Shown here: piece after piece, positions 12,457 through 22,600 of the stretch
How the letters are laid out: every line of letters begins with the position of its first letter
Numbering within the stretch: the stretch's first letter is position 1
Assembly: GCA_905221605.1 (NCBI GenBank)
Contig: CAJNDS010002431.1
Coordinates: forward strand, 351,089 to 415,088
Direction of reading: 5' to 3'
DNA length: 64,000 bases
From: Symbiodinium natans
Lineage: Eukaryota; Sar; Dinophyceae; Suessiales; Symbiodiniaceae
Notes under the pieces: generated by a model
Told to the model about the DNA's origin: nothing
The model's input: the letters and a program-made list of their open reading frames with translations, nothing else
Database searches by the model: none
Position numbers and translations under genes: made by a program

Positions 12457-15400
12457 ATGGCCGAAGTTGGGTTCGCGCGAAACCTCTTCCTGCTCGCCGC
12501 AGTCTGCCTGACACCCGGAGCTGTGGCTTCAGGCCGTGTATTCCTGGGCAAGGAGCCTTCAGAGAGCAGTTCCTTTTTTGAAAGTCCTGGGAGTCGAGTA
12601 TAAAGCCCGGACCTTGTTTCGGATGTTGCCTCTTTGGGAAGAGGAGCATATGCCCGAACCCCCTCTGAAATCCAAAAGGCTGACGTGTTTGCGAAGTCAC
12701 AGGAACGGGCCATGAGTTCGCGGACACCGATTGCGACCAGTTGCAACGACCTGGTGCACCGCGGCCTTTCATGTTCAAGTTTTCTTTTTTTTTAGCAGGC
12801 GCCTTGAAGCTTTATGGTTCAGGGCTTTGTCAGGTATACGTGTAGGCGTTCAGGGTAGTCGCTGCAGATAGATCTGGCTGTTATTTCGGGGCTTATGCTT
12901 CGGTATAGAGGTGCTATGTGAGGCATATATGAGGGCTATACAGGGGAATCAGAAGGAGGGTCCCTTCTAGGGGCCCCTCCTCTTACCCCTTACCCTATAC
13001 CCCAAACCCTAGACCCTAGACCCTAAACCCTAAACCCTAAACCCTAAACCCTAAACCCTAGACCCTAAACCCTAAACCCTAAACCCTAAACCCTACTTAG
13101 CTGAACCAGGTACTGGAATGCCCACGACAATCGGAAGGAAGGCTGCATCGATGCCAACAACCAAGAGACCTGCGGTCGCAATCAGGTGCGTCTGCTGGGT
13201 TTAGGCTGCTGGGTTTAGGGTTTAGGGTTTAGGGTTTAGGCTTTAGGGTTTAGGGTTTAGGGTTTAGGGGGATTCGGGTAACCCTAAACCCTAAATCCTA
13301 AATCCTAAACCATAAACCCTACAAGCCCTGTAAGCCGCATTTTTAGTCAGTGCTGACACCCGCCCCGCCGAAGGGCCGAATTTCGTCTTCGAATTTCGTC
13401 TTCGCCCTCCCCCCCCCCCCCCCCCCCCCGGAAAAGGGGACCCAGTTTCCCGGGTCTCTGCACGCTTGTGCAGTGACAAGCACGCGGAAGCATTGAAGAT
13501 AGTCGTAACGATATGTGTGTAATGAAGAGCAATTTGTGTAGGTCTTGGGTTGGGTGTGACCATCTGTGTACATATACATATACATATGGGTGGTTGTCAA
13601 AATTGTGCTCCCTTCTGGGGTACCCTAAATATTAGGTGCCGTATGATAGTAGGGATCCAAAAAGGGTTCAGGGTTTAGGGTTTAGGAGATATGCATATAT
13701 ACATAGGGCCCCCAGAACTATACCATGCACCCCACAAACCCGAAAAGCCGCAACTTGAGATGCAGGTTTTCGCACACCCTAAACCCTAAACCCTAAACCC
13801 TAAACCCTAAACCCTAAACCCTAAACCCTAAACCCTACACCCTACACCCTACACCCTAAACCCTAAACCCTAAACCCTAATGTAACATTTGCATTGGAGG
13901 TGTTCGGCGCGGCGTGCGGGCAGCATGGAGCCTCTTGCACACCTTACGCGTTCATGCCCAACGTGGATAACAAGGCCCTGGTCTTTAGGGTGAAGAGAAT
14001 GAGGTTTAGGGTTTATAGGGTTTAGGGTTTAGGGTTTAGGGTTTAGGGTTTAGGGTTTAGGGTTTAGGGTTTAGGGTTTAGGGTTTAGGGTTTAGGGTTT
14101 AGGGTTTAGGGTTTAGGGTTTAGGGTTTAGGGTTTACGTTTAGGGTTTAGGGTTTACGTTTTAGGGTTTTGGGGTTACGTAGAGTTTAGGGTTTAGGAAC
14201 CTGCAACATCTGTTCAGAACATCAACCTACTCGAGCCCAAAGCCAAACCCATCGAGCCTTCGCAGGACTGCTCCTGGGTCAACAGTGGCAAGTTCTACTC
14301 AGACCCTCAGTAGTTGAGTGAGCACACTTTACACTTTTTGGGATACTATCCTCCCTTAGAGAAGTGAAAGTGTACACTTCTTTGGGGCTTATGAACTCAG
14401 CAACCCTAAACCCTAAACCCTAAACCCGAAACCCTAGGGCTTATGACTCAGCAACTAAGGATCCCTTCTTTTTCGACAAGAGCGCAGTGGCAGATCCCAG
14501 CAAGGGACAGCCAGGATTCCAAGGCTTCTGGGGTTTAGGGTTTAGGGTTTAGGGTTTAGGGTTTAGGGTTTAGGGTTTAGGGTTTAGGGTTTAGGGTTTA
14601 GGGTTTAGGGTTTAGGGTTTAGGGCTAGGGTCTAGAGTCCACATAAACCTTCCCTAAAGTGGCGATGTCGAGGTACTCACACTCAGGCTAGTACCCGAGG
14701 GTAGAGGGAACAATATGTGGGTTTCCATTCACTTCAGCTCATCAAGAGCAGCCCACTATCGATTCCGACCGTCCCTGAGCCCGGCCCTTGGGGGTTCGGG
14801 ATTACAAAGTATAGGGTTTAGGGTTTAGGGTTTAGGGTTTAGGGTTTAGGGTTTAGGGTTTATAGGGTTTAGGGTTCAGGGGTACAAAGTATGGGCCCGG
14901 ATGATGTAGCTAGCAACCCACAGGAATGCGCGGCCAGGGTTCATGGTCCTGGACGGCTGACGTGTACATGTTACGCCCGAAGCGTGTAAATCCCTAAGAA
15001 ATAAAAAGCCCTCTCATCCCATAGGGAGTTCGGGAATTCCCGAAAACATTCTTCAAGGGTTCTCATAAGAGATTCTAGAGTGTAGGGTTTAGGGTTTAGG
15101 GTTTAGGGTTTAAGGTTTAGGGTTCCCTGTTCCGTGGCCCTGCAGAGGCTTCCGGTCTTGGGACCCTGCCAGAGGGACCTGGAATGCGCCGGACGTTTGG
15201 GTGGCTTGGTAGCCCAGTGGTAGCCTTTTATTTGTCTTTTTTAATATGGGTTCCCTTATAAAAGAACCAACCCACAAGAAGGGTTTAGGGTTTAGGGTTT
15301 AACAAGTTTAGGGTTTAGGGTTATGGGTTCCCTTATAAAATCACCAACCCCCCGAAAAAAACAGGGTGCCCTCATAGAAATATGGTTCCATGACGACCAA

Positions 15401-18400
15401 GGTGGTGCACGGATGCGATGGTTCAGGGATCCAGACTGACTGCCGAGGAGACATCTTTTGGCGTTTAAGGCTTAGGGTTTAGGGTTTAGGTTTAGGGCTT
15501 AGGGCTTAGGGCTTACGGTTTGTTTAGGGTTTATAGGGTTTAAAGGGTTTACAGGGTTTGTAGGGTTTATAGGGTTTATAGGGTTTGTAGGGTTGTTTAG
15601 GGTTTTTAGGGTTTTTAGGGTTTTAGGGTTTTTAGGGTTTTTAGGGTTTTTAGGGTTTTTAGGGTTTTTAGGGTTTATAGGGTTTATAGGGGTTATAGGG
15701 GTTATAGGGTTTATAGGGTTTATAGGTACACTGTCGAGGAGATATCTTCTACTTGGAGCACTTCAGCTCAAAGCAGCCCGTGGCCGAACAGAACTGCTTC
15801 GTTGGAGCTTTCGGCAAGGATCATGCCGGCCGGCGCAACTAGCAAATTCGCTGGTGTTTTTGAGCCAAGTTCGGCAACGTCGCCCTGAACCCTTGTAGAC
15901 TAGGACCCAGAGTAGGCCCTCATGCCCAAAGATAGAGTTTATGCTCCCGGGTCTTGTAGAAGTACGGCTTAAACCTCAACTTTGACATGCTCAGCAGTAG
16001 CAATCAGACCCCCCCCCCCACCTAAGCCCCGAACACTACACCCTAAACCCTACACCCTAAACCCTAAACCAGGTCCAGTGCCCGACATTGTATGTCCCCG
16101 GCCTTGGCAAGTCCTATGCGAACCCTGGATGCGGCTGGTGGCGGGGCTTCGAGCCCTGGAGAGATATGAGCCAAGATTTGCCAGTGTCCCTAAACCGGAA
16201 ACCCTAAACCCCAGAACCCTGAACCCTAAACCCTAAACCCTGGTCCTAAACCCCATGCCCCATACCCTATGCCCCATGCCCGAATACTCAGGGACATTGA
16301 ATGGTTGCCCAAATCTCGTTCGGAGCCTTACCTGAGGGCACCCACTAGGCCTCCACACTTTAGAGAACCGGCCACAGCACGTTTGTGGGGTGACGGGGTT
16401 GTAGGGATAAGGGTTTACCTACAGAACCCCAGGACCAACTGCCTGTCTTTTCCCGTTCATTCTGATGTTTTGCCCCAAACCCCAAAATCCTAAACCCTAC
16501 ACCCTAAACCCTAAACCCCAAACCCTAAACCCTAAACCCTAAACCCTACACCCTAAATCCTGCCCAGAACTTCCCCGCGGGCGTCGAGTTCGCCTCCGAC
16601 CAGGGTGTGGGCGCCATGGGGCCTGCAGGCTTGGGCTTTGGGTTTAGGGTTACTAGGGTTTAGGGTTTAGGGTTTAGGGTTTAGGGTTTAGGGTTTAGGG
16701 TTTAGGGTTTAGGTTACTAGGGTTACTAGGGTTACTAGGGTTACTAGGGTTACTAGGGTTTAGGGTTCATAGGGTTTAGGGTTTAGGGTTTGGGGTTTCG
16801 GGTTTAGGATTTGGGGTTCTAAGGGCCCTAATTAGGGCTGATTGTGGGGTTTGGGTAGAGTTCAGGGTTTAGGGTTTAGGGTTTAGGGTTTAGGGTTTAG
16901 GGTTTAGGGCTAAGCGTTTAGGGTTTTAGGAGGTCTTGTAGCAACCCGGCGCCTTGTCAGGACAGGGCGGGGACTACCGCAACAACATCAAGGCCGACCT
17001 TGGGATTAGGGTTTAGGGTTTAGGGTTTAGGGTTTAGGGTTTAGGGTTTAGGGTTTAACCCAACGATGAGCTTGTTTAGGGTTTAGGGTTTAGGGTTGAG
17101 GGTTTAGGGTTTAGGGTTTAGGTTTAGGGTTTAGGGTTTAGGGTTTAGGGTGCAAATTAGGACCCAGAGTAGGCTCCTATTTCTCTTTTTTTGGGGTTAA
17201 GGGTCCCTTGTAAGCCCCACAAGCCAAAAAGGGGCACCCTTTTATTCTAGGTTACTCTTGGGTCTAGTTAAGGTGTAGGGTGTAGACTACGAAGTTGGAT
17301 CGCAATTCAAGTTTTAGATATTCATAAGAAGTTTGTAAATTTGTACCACCGACCCACCTTCCGTGTCTATCATTGCCGTCTATGTTACATATCATTGTTC
17401 ACATGCACATTAACTATGTCTTTACTTAGTAGTTAATTACTTTCATGAAAACTGCTAGGCTTCGCTACCAAGGGGGCTCTTTCTGAATTTGGGGTTTGAG
17501 AGATTTGCTGGTTCTCCCTTCTCGGGCACGTTCCTGCGCACCCCACAGGCTGCGCTAAGCAACGTCTACGAGAACGGAGTTTACCAGGACCTCGGGGCTC
17601 GTCCAGTTTGGAGTGCCCTACACCCTGAAGCCTTGTTAAACTACCCTAAACCCGAAACCCTAAGCCCTAAACCCTAAACCCTAAAACCCCATTTGAATGG
17701 TGGTGGGGGCTTCAAAGTAGTGCCTGCTAGGGTAGGGAGGATGTAGGCACATGGTGCGCAGAGAGGCCGGCTACAGTGGCTTAGTCCATCCATACAGCAA
17801 CACGCCCAACACCGTGGCCTACTTCGTTGGCGCTGTGTGGAACTGGGTCACTTAGAGCCTTCTTGAGTTAGGGTTTAGGGTGTAGGGTTTAGGGTTTAGG
17901 GTTTAGGGTTTAGGGTTTAGGGTTTAGGGTTTAGGGTTTAGGGTTTAACCCAACGATGAGCTTGCCTCATTCTCTGCGGAACTCAGCCGGTAAGGTTTGC
18001 AACTATGACCTGGAAGCCAAAGTGGGCCCCTACACGACGTCCGACGCCAACTGCTACTGCGACAACGAGCCCTGGAGCCTTGGTTGCTTATAGGGTTCAG
18101 GGTTTAGGGTTTAGGGGTTTAGGGTTTTGGGTTTTGGGTTTTGGGTTTATGGGGGTTAGGGGTACCTGTTTGCCCTTGCTTGTGTTCTAGGTTCCCTCAT
18201 ACGGTAACCAACAACAGAAAATTTGGAGCCGGATGTCGGCGAGCCAACCGGGTCGGCGGCGTAGGCGTGCCGTCCCATAGCTAAAGCTAGGGCTTCCGCC
18301 CTAGCGGGCACACAGAGGGGCGTTGCCCGATTTAGGAGCCTCCGGCTCAGGCCGCCGACCCAAGAGGCCCTAAACTAAACCTCTCAACGCAAGTGTCTTG

Positions 18401-19232
18401 GGACCTGCTGTTTTTGGTGGGTGGGGTGGGGGTGGGGGTGGGGGGCCGGGCTGTTTTGGGTGGGGGGGGGGGGGGGGGGGGGGGTGGGGGTGGGGGGGGT
18501 TGGGGGTGTAAGGGAGGGGAGGGGGGGGTTCCCTCCCCGGTAAACCCGAAACCCCAAACCCTAAACCCTAAACCCAAAAAAGTGACTACATTTTGGAGAA
18601 GTGGCCTTACAGTTGCTGGGCTACCAAGGAACGGCCGCGGAGGTGGAGAGCGCGACTACCCCCGGAACGCCGTGATCGTGTACTGCGGGCTCTACGACAT
18701 CCGTGGGGACCGAGAAATGGTCTGCGACTTCATCACCACCAAGGATCCGTCGGATTACGGTTTAGGGTTTAGGGTTCAGGGTTTGGGGTTTAGGGTTAGG
18801 GTTTAGGGTTTAGGGTTTAGGGTTTAGGGTTTAGGGTTTAGGGTTTAGGGTTTAGGGTTTAGAGTTTAGGGTTTAGGGTTTAGGGTTTAGGGTTTAGGGT
18901 TTAGGGTTTAGGGTTTAGGGTTTCGGGTGGAACGGTTTGCGATCTCCCTGAACACCAAGGACCCCTCGCAGGATCCCTCAGGCGCGAACAAGCCTTGGTC
19001 GGACGTCCGTCGTGGGGACACGCTGCGGATGGACAGTTGGCCGTAGGCGTTGGGTTTCATATAGTGTTTCGGCACAGAATTGTAAAGACCTTTTGTGTGC
19101 AGCTCCTGTTGTGACGCGGCTTCCTTTGTACAGAAAGTCGGCTGCGACAAACGCCTTGCGCCCCCATGTACAGTCGTCCAGTGCGCTTCCTCAGATGTCG
19201 CGCACGGGACTCAGGCTACCTGGCTACCTTAA
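12457..19232 (+). CDS. Secreted protein of unknown family, 17 exons, about 494 aa
   Basis: The ATG at 12457 opens with a signal peptide: a short basic start, then NLFLLAAVCLTPGAVASG. Exons: 12457-12597, 12679-12755, 13110-13185, 14266-14310, 14460-14532, 15148-15200, 15402-15462, 15739-15800, 16073-16183, 16568-16628, 16961-17010, 17501-17605, 17766-17846, 17995-18082, 18613-18759, 18919-19042, 19103-19232 (TAA 19230-19232). They sum to 1485 nt, exactly 495 codons, and the phase agrees at every joint from 13110 on; the first two boundaries are the weakest. The mature part has spread cysteines (DCSWVNSGK, NPGCGWW, NCYCDNEPW, SCCDAASF), no membrane segment and no repeats. I do not recognise the family; an extracellular, perhaps disulphide-bonded protein is inference. 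Introns run from 60 nt to over 1 kb and hold most of the telomeric repeats. The intron at 14311-14459 belongs to a dispersed family. Confidence 0.66.
14311..14459 (+). repeat. Introner-like element, copy 1 (intron 3 of the secreted-protein gene)
   Basis: Begins GTAGTTGAGTGAGCACACTT, contains ACACTTTTTGGGATACTAT and GAAAGTGTACACTTC, and ends GACTCAGCAACTAAG. A related copy is at 60878-60986. Exon sequence flanks it directly (SGKFYSDPQ | DPFFFDKS). The boundary AG is repeated on both sides, so the exact cut is ambiguous (TA-AG or GT-AA as written). Confidence 0.65.
15586..15725. repeat. Mixed arrays of GGGTTTTTA and GGGTTTATA
   Basis: Variant telomeric units with T or TA inserts fill intron 6 of the secreted-protein gene. 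Confidence 0.9.
15899..15960. repeat. Inverted-repeat element, family 1, remnant
   Basis: The left end ACTAGGACCCAGAGTAGGCC is intact, the middle is lost, and a degenerate right end CGGGTCTTGTAG follows. Inside intron 7 of the secreted-protein gene. Confidence 0.5.
17157..17268. repeat. Inverted-repeat element, family 1, copy b
   Basis: TTAGGACCCAGAGTAGG at the left, TTACTCTTGGGTCTAG at the right, with the same AAGGGTCCC / GGGGCACCC inner arms. Inside intron 10 of the secreted-protein gene. Confidence 0.7.
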
Positions 19233-19695
19233 AGGCCTTTGAAACGCGGACCCGACAGAGTCACACGCACGGGAGCAGGAGACAACAGGCCCTTGCAAGC
19301 CCCCAAACCCTAAACCCTAAACCTTAAACCCTAAACCTGAAAAACCCTAAGCCCTAAACCCTAAACCCTTAAGCCTAAACCCTAAACCCTAAACGCTAAA
19401 CCCTGAACGCTAAACCCTGAACCCTAAACCCTAAACCCTAACTAATTACCCCTGAGCCGCTCTGTCCCTTCTGACCGTTTTCAGGACTTACAGCCTTGAC
19501 CCCAAACCCAAATCCTTATCGAAAAGAACCCCGCCGGAGGCAAACCACCCTATAACCTACAACCTAAACCCTAAACCCTAAATTTTCTAAACCCTAAACC
19601 CTAAACCCTAAACCCTAAACCCTAAACCCTAAACCCTAAACCCTAAACCCTAAACCCTAAACCCTAAACCCTAAACCCTAAACCTACTTCCCAAG
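19233..19695. other. Region after the secreted-protein gene
   Basis: After the stop at 19232 come about 70 bp of unique sequence, then CCCTAAA arrays at 19310-19440 and 19560-19684. No convincing exon was seen between them. This should contain the 3' UTR and the spliced-leader acceptor of the next gene. Confidence 0.5.
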
Positions 19696-22600
19696 CTTCG
19701 AAAGCACTATGCTGCCTTAATGCCCTCAAGAGGCCTCTTGCCGAATCTCTTGCAGACAATAGAGGCCTGGAGTTTACCTACAGAGGGTAGGGTTTAGGGT
19801 TTAGGGTTTAGGGTTTAGGGTTTAGGGTTTAGGGTTTAGGGTTTAGGGTTTAGGGTTTAGGGTTTAAGGTTTATAGGGTTTAGGGTTGCCCGAGGGGGGT
19901 GTAGGGTTTGTGGGTCTGTAGATGTTCACAGGCTTTCTGCGGTTGTTTTTTGGTTTTTAGTGGGGTGTTGGGGTGTTTTCAGATGATAATCCGGCTGAAG
20001 GCTTCGCCTCAAACCCGAAAACCCCAATCCGTAACCCTAAACCCTAAACCCTAAACCCGACCAGCCCTAAACCCTAAACCCCAAAGCCTAGAGATCTTAG
20101 GGGCTGCTCTCGATTTGTTCCGGAGATGTGCTTGGCTTAGGGCTTCGGAGTTCACGGTCTTGGTCTTTGGCTTTGGTAACTTGGGATGTTCCCCCCTTTT
20201 ACTAACGTCCTTAATGGGGATTGTAGCACCCCCCATTATAATCCCTGCTATGGACTGTTAGTGTAAGGGGGAACCTCCCAGATTTCCCCAAACCCTAAAC
20301 CCTAAACCCTAACACCCTAACACCCTAACACCCTAACACCCTAACACCCTAACACCCTAACACCCTAACACCCTAACACCCTAAACCCTAAACCCTAAAC
20401 CTTTTGGCTTTGGTAACCTACCAAGGCCGAATCGTGGTTTGCGCTTATCAGAGGACTCTACCTTGGACCTGGGTTGGGTAGAACCTTGTCTAAGGATCTC
20501 TCTAAGTGAGAATAGCTGGGTCATTGTTATGTTGAAAGTCATGCTTACCCTAAACCCTAAACCCTAAACTCTAAACCCTAAACCTTTTTTTACGAATATT
20601 TACTTCAACCCACATAAGGAACAACATGGTCATTTTTAAAACAGATTTTCAACAGTGGTGCAGAATAAGGGCCATATTCGGAGGAGCCTTGCGGGGTACA
20701 ACCTGAGGGGTACGAGTCTTAAATCCCTTGAGTTTAGGGGTTTAAACTCATTGGGGTTTCAAGTCGAGGGTTTTTTTGATTTTCGGGGTTTAGGTTTTAG
20801 GGTGTAGGGTTTTGGGCTTAGGGCTTAGGGCTTTTTGGTTTTAGGGGTTTGGGTTTAGCTGGCTGTCTTTTTTGGGAGAGGGGTCATTTTGGAACGCGCA
20901 AGGGAGTCATTTTGGAACGCGTAAAGGGGTCATTTTGGAACGCGTAAAGGGGTCATTTTGGAACGCGTTTCTCTTGGTTTAGTACTGTTTACAAGGGATT
21001 TCTGGTTTCAATGGTTTCCTTGGTTTCCTTGGTTTCCTTGGTTTCCTTGGTTCCCATGGTTTCCTTGGTTCCCATGGTTTCCTTGGTTCCTATGGTTTCC
21101 ATGGTTTCCGTGGTTTCTATGGTTTCTATGGTTTTCTATGGTTTCCTTAGTTTCCTTGGTTTCCATGCTTTCCTTTGTTTCTGTGGTTTTCATGGTTTCC
21201 GTGGTTTCCTTGGCTTGTGTGGTTTCCATGGTTTCCGTGGTTTCTATGGTTTCTATGGTTTTCTTGGTTTTCTTGGTTTCCTTGGTTTCCTTGGTTTCCT
21301 TGGTTTCTTTGGTTTCTACGGTTTCCATGGTTTCCATGGTTTCCATGGTTTATATGGTTTCCATGGTTTCCTTGGTTCCTTGCTTCGTGGTGTCCATGGT
21401 TTCCTGGACTTGTGTGGTTTCCATTGTTTCCCTGGTTTCTATGGTTTCTATGGTTTTCTTGGTTTCCTTGGTTTCCTTGGTTTCTATGGTTTCTCTGGTT
21501 TCTTTGGTTTCCGCAGCCCCCCCCAACCCCCCCGCTTTTTTTAAGCCGTGCAAGCTTGCTTCAAAGCATATGAAACTTTTTCTTGAAACCCATCATGCAC
21601 GCATTGTGTTTGCAAATGAGGGGGGGCTGCGCCCCCCCCAACCCCCCCGCTTTGTTTAAGCCGTGCAAGCTTGCTTCAAAGCATATGAAACTTTTTTTGA
21701 AACCCATCATGCAAGCATTGTGTTTGCAAATGGGGGGGGCTGCGTAAGCCGTGCAAGCTTGCTTCAAAGCATATGAAACTTTTTTTGAAACCCATCATGC
21801 AAGCATTGTGTTTGCAAATGGGGGGGGCTGCGCCCCCCCCAACCCCCCCGCTTTTTTTAAGCCGTGCAAGCTTGCTTCAAAGCATATGAAACTTTTTTTG
21901 AAACCCATCATGCACGCATTGCGTTTGCAAATGGGGGGGGCTGCGCTGCCCCCAACCCCCCCGCTTTTTTTAAGCCGTGCAAGCTTGCTTCAAAGCATAA
22001 ACTTTTTTTGAAACCCATCATGCAAGCATTGTGTTTGCAAATGGGGGGGGGCTGCGCCCCCCCCAACCCCCCCGCTTTTTTTAAGCCGTGCAAGCTTGCT
22101 TCAAAGCATATGAAACTTTTTTTGAAACCCATCATGCACGCATTGTGTTTGCAAATGGGGGGGGGGCTGCGCCCCCCCCAACCCCCCCGCTTTTTTAAAG
22201 CCGTGCAAGCTTGCTTCAAAGCATATGAAACTTTTTTTGATGCATTTTACAATGCATTTTTGCGCATTCGCAACTTCGTCCGTGCTTTTTACAGTACGTT
22301 TTTGCGCATCTGCAAATGCGTTCGTGCACCCTCTGCGGGGATCGCGGGTGTCGAGATGCTGTTTACAGTGTGTTTTTGCGCGTTTGCAAATGCGTTCGTG
22401 CACCCTGTGCGGGGATCGTGGGTCTCGAGATGCTTTTTACAATGTGTTTTTTTGCGCATTAACAAATGCGTTCGTGCACCCTCTGCGGGGATCGTGGGTC
22501 TCGAGATGCTTTTTACAGTGTGTTTTTACGCATTTGCAAATGCGTTTGTGCACCCTCTGCGGGGATCGTGCGTGTCGACATGCGTTTTACAGTGTGTTTT

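Noticed and set aside
12326-12778. - strand frames of 150 and 102 codons
   Set aside because: They lie opposite the terminal exon of one gene model and the signal-peptide exon of the next, whose + strand frame has codon choice, splice phase and a clear signal peptide.
20958-21659. Open frame of 233 codons, WFPWFP repeats
   Set aside because: The 9-bp minisatellite is a multiple of three and opens all frames on both strands; no non-repeat protein sequence is attached.
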